A stretch of 64,000 bases of DNA from Marininema mesophilum. Its GTDB lineage: Bacteria > Bacillota > Bacilli > Thermoactinomycetales > DSM-45169. The translations under genes were made by a program, and so were the position numbers. How positions within the stretch are numbered: the stretch's first letter is position 1; each line of letters opens with the position of its first letter. The notes under the pieces were generated by a model that saw only the letters and a program-made list of their open reading frames with translations, did not search any database and was not told the origin of the DNA. Of this stretch, positions 12,301 through 18,800 are shown one piece after another. Location: NCBI RefSeq assembly GCF_900106775.1, contig NZ_FNNQ01000015.1:1-64000 (forward strand), read 5' to 3'.

Positions 12301-12675
12301 GGGGACCTCTCCTAGGTCAAATTTTCTCTCGCGATCCTGCCTTTGCATCTCACTCAGTAAAACCTGCTTCTCCTGCTCACTTTTACCTTGCAAATCAAGG
12401 ACGGTCCATTGTAAGGGATGTTCTTTAAGGACAATCTGCACAGGAGCCTTCACCTTTTCCCAACGAAACACAGTACGAAGCATCTCGTTGCTTTGCATAA
12501 CGGACTCCCAGGCTCCTCTTACATGCTCCTCATTCACTTCTCCTAGAAGCTCTATGCTTAATTGCTCAACATACTCTTCACTTTCAGGATCCTTTAAATA
12601 ATGAAACAAGATCCCTTCTTGTGTTGGGGTAAGGCTAAGAATGTCTTCCACATTCTGTTTATCTAGCTTTGCCAT
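391..12675 (-). CDS. NRPS-3: C-A-PCP-E, C-A-PCP, C-A-PCP, terminal C
   Basis: Non-ribosomal peptide synthetase of about 4,094 residues adding three amino acids. Approximate order: C1 10-450 (HHILYDG), A1 480-960, PCP1 with Ser near 1006 (LGGDS), E 1060-1500 (HHLIVDG), C2 1520-1960 (HHLQLDG), A2, PCP2 Ser near 2546, C3 2590-3030 (HHIISDG), A3, PCP3 Ser near 3598, C4 3645-4090 (HHLIADG). C1 and C2 follow epimerising modules and open with DCL-like motifs (LTPTQEG, LSPVQQS); C3 and C4 look LCL-like. Specificity codes read by eye: A1 DPENIGNVE, A2 DIENVGAMT (both perhaps basic residues), A3 DLTKVGHVG (the Asp code). There is no TE; the protein ends in an intact C domain and an acidic docking-like tail. 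A start 18 bp upstream is possible, but the ATG at 12675 has GGGGAGG 9 nt before it. The N-terminus looks like a COM acceptor for NRPS-2. Confidence 0.93.
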   Translation of the reverse strand: MAKLDKQNVEDILSLTPTQEGILFHYLKDPESEEYVEQLSIELLGEVNEEHVRGAWESVMQSNEMLRTVFRWEKVKAPVQIVLKEHPLQWTVLDLQGKSEQEKQVLLSEMQRQDRERKFDLGEVPFRITLCKLEKEKNVMIINNHHILYDGWSNGLLLKEFVDAYRCVSQGEAYLPPNKKKYRDFVKYIQEQDKNGQQQFWQEYLAGFDAQTTLLSNESTHGQQGGQERHDLIHLAKEPLDQFAREHEVTLASLIYSVWGTLLQRYNHSQDIIFGTTVSGRSGAFKGIEDLVGLFINTIPLRITAQSGETVAELVRRVNRTLQDRGEVDNTPLSDIKKYSELEEGTNLFDTIVVFENYPLDQALQHGDVSRQGGLTFGSYSTVEKTNYALTLSVTAFDEVEVCFSYNEKLFNPEMMNRLATHFCNIINEMVHHPEQLVSQLEMLAPEEKNQILREFNNTQATIPHPFTVIEQFQQQAANSPDQVAIICEGRELTYRELDRMANNLANALIRKGIHKGEFIGLLTTPSIEMVLGMLAILKGGCAYVPIDPDYPEARKEHIFQDSDVRYLLAQERVAEKSTAVAEAFSANQLLILDDPQWFAGEGCAPNRPWKPSDLFCLFYTSGTTGKPKGVMIANKSVHNLVHWFGKQYEVTDQSHMLMMSSYTVDPSLEDIFATLLHGATLHIAGQDVLLNREAFCDYVEQHQIHLINFIPTVLKELLVHDRKLSSLQTVISGSEKLDDSLKNDLLQKGYTVYNNYGPTENTVEALSLRCSEEKVTLGQPIANVRCYILDQDHHLAPIGVAGEIYIAGAGVSQGYLNLPNLTQEKFLQDPFYPNDRMYRTGDLGKWLPNGQVELIGRMDHQVKIRGYRIELGEIQNQLLLHEHVTDAVVIDHKNDLGKSVLCAYVVGEFLLEEKSLRDFVSVDLPSYMVPSYIMQLDKLPLTSIGKIDREALPVPQMKTGNTYVAPRTVMEKELVQIWSIVLGRDEDQVGVEDNFFELGGDSILSIQIAGKATQKGIQLTVSQMFQHQTITELAQVVQHTGTKKKEERDTPVGEALLTPIQKWFFEQDLQNIHHWNQAILLETRIGTKPEGIRKSFAQLIDYHDSFRLRYDQQDGEWVQAYAETKDHGQCHVYDVSGMTQVVREEKMKGIIDHLQRSLNITEGPLIQAAFFYAGEEAEGRLFITAHHLIVDGYSWRVLMEDLQNLYDQWENHGQLSLPPKTLSFKKWSQYLSDYAHSDVIKDELHYWMEQTSASAALIPVDKEEGPNTEGSAQRISLTMSAEETHHLVYDIHSSFRTRIDDILLAALSATLGEWTGKTLVDLEGHGREKLLEEHDVSRTIGWFTSVFPLILGDADEKEELSRVIQRVKERYRIIPKGGIGYELLYYLADEDLRAQVASKQRAQISFNYLGQLDQRNQRNNGRFTISDVNTGSSRDTENIRSHLLEMDCMIVDGVLTMEWKYSANRHKAETIQRLADNYLAHLQSLIQYCLGREGTYFTPSDFPLATLEQKNLDTWAEQSIAIEDIYSLSPVQQSMVFHHIYSPDSSVTVEQTVFSIQSDLNIDAFAKVWQQIVDRHESMRASYHWKGLKEPVQVIHKGVKVPFHFKDWAHLSEEEGQIKVEQLLEEDRKQGFDLAVAPLMRVFVIKRADALYDVIWTHHHLQLDGWCNSILLKEIGQLYEAYASGASITLAEAIPFKEYIRWYRKQDLNHAEAYWRKSLKGFRTPVRFNSIFPTKVKRASESAFGDVSYDVSLDVQRKMKAFAKQHRITINTMVQGAWAILLNRYSGQEDIVFGATSSGRPTDLDGSEAMIGCFMNTLPFRVAVSEGVDLSSWLQDIQLKQVQMRQFEYTPLADIRSWSETPRNSALYDLYESIVIFENYPFDVALKDGLGSLKVESMRVEEQMDFPLTVYCNLQPDLHFKLLYDLRYVDHGEASRLIGHLVHIIEEMIQGEATTLGEVAMMAKEEVDQLLIGNNDTSMDYPKESCFTDLFAEQVLLRPHHPAVMQGDEQLSYHELDIRSNQLAHRLIQLGVGPDVPVGVYVERSLEMMIGIVGVLKAGGAFLPMDAEYPGERIDMMLEDGQVPVLLTQKRLAARVRHYEGVSLCLDQVGEGDWESILLESKEIPLGRIAPHNLAYIIYTSGSSGKPKGVMMPHEACVSHALDMIKRYQLTAEDRVLQFSSISFDISLEQILSTMAAGATLVLRDKEVWTPYQFSQKCEQYALTLVNLPTSYWGEVAQEWHNRPPIIPRGSLRLIVVGGEQMPPEKVALWEDLPCEHILFLNAYGPAETAMTSTLYHVSGHGKKSADLTFIPVGKPLANRRIYILGEKMELLPAGIKGEICIGGIPLARGYLNKEDLTAEKFVQDPYFKEDRSRLYRTGDLGRLLPDGNIEVLGRKDAQTKVRGHRIDIGEVEVVLNQSQFVRDAVVVVKTDARNEKMLVAFYIPPSPVKKGALFLKENLRQKLPEYMIPSYFIELERFPMSPNGKIDRKELESWEITRDVSKAYESPQNDVQKRLTQIWGKVLGAERVGIHDSFFELGGQSLNAITLISEIHREFEVELPLVKVFESPTVKELAFLIEEGRGQRSHFVSIEPVPIQNVYECSAAQKRMYMVSELSGVSTNYNMPGAVILRGNVDRKRLDEAFKELVQRHDAFRTSFVQSDGQIMQRIYQEVDFTVQHLPEAGADPDHYLGIFVRPFDLTKAPLFRVALVQLSSDNYLLMYDMHHIISDGLSIGILINEFTLLYAGDELPDLKIQYKDFSAWQNREIQSGYLKQQEDFWLQSFSGEVPLLDLPTDFIRSEGVTFAGDEVVFTFDKNVTAQLHGIAREQGTTLYVLLLSAFHVLLYKETGQQDIVVGTPVAGRRHAELENVVGMFVNTLALRNHLSGDMTLAQFVSDVASHIMNALENQDYPFEMLVDRLELKRDLNRNPLFDVMFAFENVDANKVQMRDFEIVPCEMKNHTTKFDLELKVTELHGELTLTLQYRSHLFTKETITRMAGHLQKILRYMVEEIDSTIHSMDILSTREKEQLTQFNDTKVVFPQEKTIKDLFEEQVVQHPHQLAVVSGKQTLTYQALNNRSNQLAHHLIKKGTSPQPVVALMVEPSLEMVVGLWGVIKSGATYLPIDPEFPGERIEYMLHSSGSKILLKQSHVQAPEAFTGEIIDIDDASIFTGSVSNPENRNLPEDLVYIIYTSGTTGRPKGVPIKHQNLVNYQSWFARTAGIQPHDKTILLSSIAFDLGYTSLYSALLNGGELHLAPKGFYVQPQKLLPYLAEHQISYLKLTPSLFNILVNHSSFSEGGRDLSLRLVVLGGEEINLPDLGTFHAKYPEVMWMNHYGPTEATVGAIAHLFDFKDVDQAATRPIIGKPIDNVQVAILDADLNPVPMGVTGEICIAGAGLTEGYIQHDALNREIFVQRPCFGQESLRFYRTGDLGRYTVNGEIQFLGRVDHQLKIRGFRVEPEEVAAVLLRHELVNEAIVVARGKDHFDQQLHAYLVSDEKLDGLQLRQFLSNKLPYYMMPVSFVQLESLPLTLNGKVDVQKLPEPSEESIIEVKFEKPQDAVEQTIAEIWEELLGIEGVGAHDHFFERGGDSLKAMLVISEIHKRLHVNILLREVFKSPTVRELATQIKRASQSIYSELKPVIGHETYALSAAQQRLYTLNYMEGIGTSYNLPRATLLEGVMDTQRLERAFNELVQRHESLRTSFEVVEGEVRQRIHPMAQVNISYINLEQDLITDLTIELDEELRQRIDAFVQPFDLSQAPLLRIGLIRLAQNQYVLLTDMHHLIADGYSIQLLVRELLESYHAKNLPEIGLQYKDFAAWQHGFLQSEVAKEQEEYWLHHLSGELPVLTLPTDFPRPMVQSYAGDRFTFTAGETLKKHLEELCVATDTTLYMVLFAAYSTLLAKYSSQEDIIIGSPVLGRTHADLQQIIGMFVNTLAIRSFPKGDKMFKDLLSEIRDNSLHALENQDYQFDSLIDQLAIKRDPSRNPVFSTLLSLQEEQRPWKGTDSLSLKPIEYRNRISKFDLSLYVEKGEQDLHFELEFASKLFTKDTIQQMAKDYLAILEAITTNPATPLNEIEIEGVIVANTEIEDVIFDF

Positions 12676-12698
12676 GAAACATATCCTCCCCATTCACC

Positions 12699-15600
12699 TC
12701 AATAATTTGACGGCACTTTATTTGCCTGGCTCTCTTCTACGACCTGACCGTTTTCCATTTTGATCACCTTATCCGCCAAATGGAAATACCGATCATCGTG
12801 GGTGATGGCGATCACACATTTCCCCTTCTCCTTAAATTCGGGAAGCAATTCTTCGTAGAAGAATCGACGGAACTCAGGATCTTGATCCGCAGCCCATTCA
12901 TCAAAGAGATAGATCGGCTTCTCATCTAAATAGCTGAGCAATAGCGCGAGCCGCTTTCTTTGACCCGTTGATAATTTTGTTGTACTGAAAATCCCGTTTT
13001 CAATGTGGAGTTTTTCATCAATACGAAGCTTCTTAAGATAGTGATCGATGGTCGCTTGCTTGGATTGATGATCGATGCCATACATCTTGGTGAACAGGTA
13101 GTAATCACTATAGATAGCGGAGAACAGTTCTCCCAATTCCTCCGGACTTATCGGCTGATCGTTCATCATGATTTCCCCGTGAACAGGAGAGTACAGTCCA
13201 GTGATCAACTTTGCCAATGTCGATTTTCCACTCCCATTACCCCCTGTGATAAAAACAATTTCCCCAGATGTAAAACGGCATTGAATCGGCCCTACGCGGA
13301 AAGCCTCACCATTTTCTCCTTGGTATTCATACTCCACAGCTCTCAAATCCAATTTGAGTTCAGGGGAGGGTAGAGCGAGTACCTCGCCCTTATATGGTTC
13401 TCTTCCTAGCTCCGTAATATAGTTGGAGAAATCAAGGATCCTCTTCCAACTAATCTTCATCTGTACCGCATTTGGTATCGTATTCAAGATGCTATTGATG
13501 GGGCCTGTCATATAGAGAAAGACGAAGACGTAGCTACGCAGGGATTCGCTTTGTCCCCCTTCAAATAACAGGGGAAACAAAAAGGTGACGGCACCGATCA
13601 CAAAGGTAAAGAGCAATTCTCCAACGATAAAAACATTGGCAAACTTCAGCCCACCTAAAATCCGTTTCTCTTTATACTCGAGACAGCTCTCTTGCATGTC
13701 CCCTTTAAACTGATCCCGTTTCGTTTTTCCAATGCTGAGCTCTTTATATCCACCGACAAGATCATTGAGATATTTAAAAAAGATATTTTGGATGTTTCGG
13801 GTTTGTTCCCATAGTTTATCGGCGGATCGGCCCGCTACATAATAGAGACCCGCCGCAATCAAAATCACTCCGATTGAAATGAGAAGCCCATAAATATTGA
13901 TAATCCCGAGATATACCAGGCAACAAATCAAGGTAATCGAATCTGTTAATCCCGTGATCAAACTACCCGCATGGTTGCTAATCGCCTCGGTATCATTGTT
14001 GAGCGTGGTTTGTACTTTTTCCGTTTCCATTTGTTCGATGCGTTCGTAGGGCGTATTTAATATCTTGTTTATCAAATCCATTCGTTTCTCGTAAATGATG
14101 GTATTTGTTAGCTGGATCAACTTGGTTCTTACAACCTTCTGCGCCAACACATAGACCATGACCCCTAAGACGAAGTAGAAAAATAAGTTGCTACCAGACT
14201 GATCCGTCCGATTCAAGGCTTCATTGACGATAAAGATGATGAGCGCATTACCAAACCCACTGGTAATACTGAGTACCATCAGCGGAAAAAAGCTCTTCTC
14301 TTTCTGTGCTGGAAAAATCGTCGTGAAGGTAAGGTATAGACAAAAGAGTACAATCGCGGTAAATACCGTGATCACAGCGACTGGCAAACTAGCAGGCGCC
14401 CATACTCGTATAAACTCCCAGGATAGACCGGAGAAAAAGACAGCAGGTATCTGATAAAGTCCATAGCCTGCAACTAGGACAAACAGCCATGAAAAGAGGG
14501 GAACATTGAGAACCTTTGATATCCTTTTTTCTAGGCTTCGCTGTTTCTTGAACAGTTGGCGCAAAGCAATCCCAATAAAGGTGAGGGTGGCACATATAAA
14601 GGGAATGATAAGCAGAATAACCGTGAACGAAAAGGAATCAATGCTTTTATAAATATCCCCGGTATTCTTCTTGGGATCTTTTCCTTGCAGAATATCCACG
14701 ATCCCTTGCCCAATCGTATGTGTATAAGTGGAATTTAAGTTAGCTAAGACAGCCACTCCTACTTTCTCCTTCGGCCTGAAAACAATAAAGGAGGAGAAAT
14801 TGGGGTTGCTTCCATCATGGGAATACTCCCCGGCACCATTCTGATAGGATTGCCAACCTGCAGCATAGGAAGAACCATCCTTATCAGGGGCGACGGATCG
14901 GTCCGCTGTGTGTGTCCGTTGGATCGCTTTTTTGTCCGCTTGTTTTAAGGAGGCTATCCCCATCTGAATCTGTAGCCATTTCTCCATATCATCTGCATTG
15001 GAAATAAAATACCCTGCAGGAGTATTTCCACGATACATAGGAGCATTGTAAGCTCTAGGTTGTAAGTAGCTGATCTTATACCCTGTAGACATCCCTTGGC
15101 GGGAAGCCTTCTCTCTAGTTAAGTAGGTATTATTCAATTGAAAGGCATCCACAAGATGCTTCTCGGCATAGCCTTCAAAGGACTGATGAGTAACTTTTTG
15201 GATGACCAATCCTAGTACATCGTAGTTGATGGTAGCGTAGGAGAATTTCTCCCCTGGGTAGCTATCCAACTTTTGGTTAACTAGCGTCCTCACCGTTCTT
15301 TCGAGGGCCTTTTTATCCTTTGCTACCGGAATTTTGGCAATCGTATGAAAGGGGATCCCACTCGTATGATGGAGAAGCTGGTTAATGGTGATATCTACGT
15401 TCTTTTTCACCTTTTTTCCTTGATACTCTCCTTCATATCTCATCTGAAACCAGGGTAGGTAGTGACTTACTGGTTTGTCTAAATCGATCCGGCCCTTTTC
15501 CGCTAGTTGATAGATCGCTGCCGCTGTATAAGCTTTACTGTTGGAACCAATTTCGAACAAGGTTTTATTGGTAACGGGTTTCTTCGACTCGATGTCCATT

Positions 15601-15836
15601 TGTCCAAAGCCTTTTTTGTAAACAGCTTGATCCCCCTTGACCACTACCACAGATAAACCTGGGATCTTTCCTTCATCCATCTGTTCTTCGATGAAGGATG
15701 CCAGCCGTTGCTTCTCTTTTGACGAAAGTGCGGTATCTTCTCCAGCGGCCTGAGCCATCGGCACACCTACAATACATTGTAACTGCACGATGATCATCAG
15801 AGTGATCCACACCGTTCTTGCTCTCATCATCGCCAC
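12699..15836 (-). CDS. Fused S12 serine peptidase and cyclic-peptide-type ABC exporter (prodrug-maturase type)
   Basis: 1,045 residues in three parts. A signal-anchor-like hydrophobic start (7-30) leads into an extracytoplasmic S12 (beta-lactamase/ClbP fold) domain to about residue 385, with SxxK (SNSK near 97), a Y-A-T motif near 200 and an HDG motif near 340. Three membrane helices follow (about 405-515), then a SyrD/PvdE-like ABC half-transporter with about six helices and a nucleotide-binding domain: Walker A GGNGSGKST, signature LSTGQ, Walker B IYLFDE. S12 plus three helices is the ClbP/XcnG layout, and an added ABC part recalls ZmaM of zwittermicin. Inferred role: export the acylated peptide and remove an N-acyl-D-Asn cap outside the cell. 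It lies between NRPS-2 and NRPS-3 in the operon. The start is uncertain: GTG at 15836 or ATG at 15830. Confidence 0.88.
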   Translation of the reverse strand: MAMMRARTVWITLMIIVQLQCIVGVPMAQAAGEDTALSSKEKQRLASFIEEQMDEGKIPGLSVVVVKGDQAVYKKGFGQMDIESKKPVTNKTLFEIGSNSKAYTAAAIYQLAEKGRIDLDKPVSHYLPWFQMRYEGEYQGKKVKKNVDITINQLLHHTSGIPFHTIAKIPVAKDKKALERTVRTLVNQKLDSYPGEKFSYATINYDVLGLVIQKVTHQSFEGYAEKHLVDAFQLNNTYLTREKASRQGMSTGYKISYLQPRAYNAPMYRGNTPAGYFISNADDMEKWLQIQMGIASLKQADKKAIQRTHTADRSVAPDKDGSSYAAGWQSYQNGAGEYSHDGSNPNFSSFIVFRPKEKVGVAVLANLNSTYTHTIGQGIVDILQGKDPKKNTGDIYKSIDSFSFTVILLIIPFICATLTFIGIALRQLFKKQRSLEKRISKVLNVPLFSWLFVLVAGYGLYQIPAVFFSGLSWEFIRVWAPASLPVAVITVFTAIVLFCLYLTFTTIFPAQKEKSFFPLMVLSITSGFGNALIIFIVNEALNRTDQSGSNLFFYFVLGVMVYVLAQKVVRTKLIQLTNTIIYEKRMDLINKILNTPYERIEQMETEKVQTTLNNDTEAISNHAGSLITGLTDSITLICCLVYLGIINIYGLLISIGVILIAAGLYYVAGRSADKLWEQTRNIQNIFFKYLNDLVGGYKELSIGKTKRDQFKGDMQESCLEYKEKRILGGLKFANVFIVGELLFTFVIGAVTFLFPLLFEGGQSESLRSYVFVFLYMTGPINSILNTIPNAVQMKISWKRILDFSNYITELGREPYKGEVLALPSPELKLDLRAVEYEYQGENGEAFRVGPIQCRFTSGEIVFITGGNGSGKSTLAKLITGLYSPVHGEIMMNDQPISPEELGELFSAIYSDYYLFTKMYGIDHQSKQATIDHYLKKLRIDEKLHIENGIFSTTKLSTGQRKRLALLLSYLDEKPIYLFDEWAADQDPEFRRFFYEELLPEFKEKGKCVIAITHDDRYFHLADKVIKMENGQVVEESQANKVPSNY

Positions 15837-15851
15837 CTATCCTCACTCCCT

Positions 15852-18800
15852 TCAGTCCTCAAAAATGCTGTCGAGCTCTTCACTGGATAGGGCCGTCGTT
15901 TCAAAATCACTAGGAGTAAACTCCGGTTGCTTTCTTTCACAACAATGCTGAATAAGTTGCTTCAGGTGTTGAAGGTAGGACTCCACGAACCGTATGACCG
16001 TCTCCTGCTTAAACTCCCTTTTGCTATAGGTGAAGACGAAGTGGAGCCTCTGGTTCACCGAATATGCCACAATATCGAGCAAGCAGGTCATGGTGTTATG
16101 CCGACTGCTTTCTCTCCCCGACGATTCCTCCGCCAGGGCAAACCCCTTGTGGATGAATGAGGCGCTAAAATCGCCCAAGTAATTAAAACGGACATTCCTT
16201 CGTAAATCCTTCGGCAATGAACCAGCGATGGTTTTTAATACCCCATAACTTAAGCCATTGTGGGGAACTTGCCGCAGTTGTTCTTTTAGTCCTTTGATCT
16301 GGGACGAAGTCTCCTCCCCTTCGATGGCCAATCGGATGGGATAAAAGCTGGTAAACCATCCTACTGTCCGCGAAAGATCTAGGTCTACGCCAATCTCCTC
16401 CCTACCGTGCCCTTCTAATTCAATGATCACCTCATTGGACTGTTGCTGATCCTTCATCGCCAAAGCTAAGGCCATAATCATCAGCTCATCCGCTTTTGTT
16501 CGGTAAGCATCTGGCGCCGTAAGAAGTAATTGCTCCGTTTCGGCAACCGTCAATGAACGGGTAAACTCCTCACAATCAGCTACGAGCTTCTCCCCATAGT
16601 CAGCATCCCCCCAAGCTACTGGCTCCCAGGAGTCTACCATTTCCCAATATGCTTTATGGAGGAAGGCCCCGTCTTGACTAAACTCATCTAATGCAGTGGC
16701 CCAACTTTGCACAGAATCCGTCTTCCCAGGTAGAACAACCTGCTCATCGCTGCTCATCTGTTCCACCAAACGAAAGAAATCTTCCAAAATAATGCGCCAG
16801 GATACGCCGTCTACAGCAAGATGATGCGCTGTTAACAGCAGTCGATCTCCCTGATCCCCTAGATGAAAGAGAGCAGCTTTAAAGAGGATGTCCTCTTCGA
16901 TATTAAAACTAGCTTTTATCTTCTCCCCAATCTGGGCTAACTGCTTTCGTTGATCGACTATAGAAAATCCAGAAAGATCGATGCTTTCCAAGGCAATCTT
17001 CTGTGTTAGATGAGAGGCGTTGTAATAGAGTTCCTCTGTCTGTGGGTAAACATTGAAGCGGAAGGCATCATGATGGCGAACGACTAGATTGATAGCGGTC
17101 TCAAGCATATCCCGATCAACCTCACCCATCACTTTTAGTAACATCGACTGTGTATAGTGATTTCCTTCGCGCAAATGTTGGGAAAAGAACCACGCAGGTG
17201 CAGGAAGGGTTGCAATCGGTCCTGCACAGGGTTGCCCCTTAGCAGAATCCCTATCTTCTCTTGATTCCAAATATAATGCCATCTCGCTGATAATCGGATG
17301 GGATAAGATATCCTTCACCTTGATTTTGTGTCCAGTGAGGCTTGCCTTCGACTGAATCTGAATCGCTTTGATCGAATCCCCACCTAAGTGATAAAAATTA
17401 TCCGTAATTCTTACATCCGCAAGGTTTAAAACTTCTTGGATGATCGCTAGTAATAGCTCTTCCTGATCATTTGTCTGTGAATCTCTCGATGCGGTAATTT
17501 CTTGGACAGACTGCATCGCCTCTGGCTTTGGCTTTGGCAATTGATCCCGATCAACCTTACCGTTGATCGTCAGCGGGATGGACTGAAGCGCAATAAAGAA
17601 AGTAGGAATCATATATTCTGGGAGCAATCCTTGTAAATAGCCCTGTAAGAGAGAGGGAGCTATCTTATATTTCTCCGTGTAGTAGGCGCATAGAAAGGGG
17701 GTATCCCCTTTGGATGTTTGTATGACTACTACCGCATCTTTCATACAGGGATGAGTGAGCAGCGCTTGTTCGATCTCCCCAGGTTCAATGCGATATCCCC
17801 GAATTTTCACCTGAGCATCGGCTCTCCCTACATACTCTACGTAGTTACAATCAACAAAACGAGCCAAATCCCCTGTCTTATACATCCGCAAACCACTAGC
17901 GAAGGGGTCAGGGATAAACCGTTCTTCAGTTAGCTCTTTTTGATTCAGATATCCCTTAGCTACTCCATCCCCAGAAATATAAAGTTCACCGACTTCACCA
18001 GTGGGTACCGGCTGCCGCTCATCATCCAGCACATAGATCTTTGTATTGGTAGCAGGGATTCCTATGGGAACAGATACACCCTGATCCTTTTTCCGATCAT
18101 AAAGATGAATCATACAAGCCACCGTTGCTTCCGTTGGCCCATATTCATTAAAGATCCTTGACTCATCACCAAACCGATCATGAATTGCCTGGGCGAGGGC
18201 AACGGTTAACTCTTCTCCACCCACTATCCATGTCTTGATGGAAGAAGCCACCTTCTCCCCCTCTTTTAAAAGGGAGAGATGGGAAGGAGTAAGTTTGATT
18301 ATCGTCGCCTTGTTTTCTCGCAGAATTTTATATAAAACATACTCCTCTTCATCCGGTGGATAGACGATGATCTCATTTCCACTAATCAAGGGAGGGAAGA
18401 TGGAAGTAACAGTGAGATCAAAGGATAGGGAAGAGTAGAGGGGGAAAACCTCCGTGTTACTCGATCCGATATACTGCTCCACTGCCCAGGTACTATAATT
18501 AACCAACCCTCCATGCTCCACCATCGTCCCCTTCGGCTTACCAGTAGAACCCGATGTGTAGATAATGTAGGCAAGATCAGTAGGAAGACTAGGCACATCT
18601 AGATTGGAGGCTTCACCGCTGTATAGCTCTGGATCATCGAGGTCGATCACTTTATCTACCCGCATCGGGGTGGATGCGGTACCTTTGTTAATCAGCATCA
18701 TTCCAAGGCCGGAATCGTGAAGCATATGTTCCTTTCGATCCCATGGATAATCGGGGTCAATAGGAAGATAAGCCCCGCCTGCCTTTAGCACAGCTAAACA

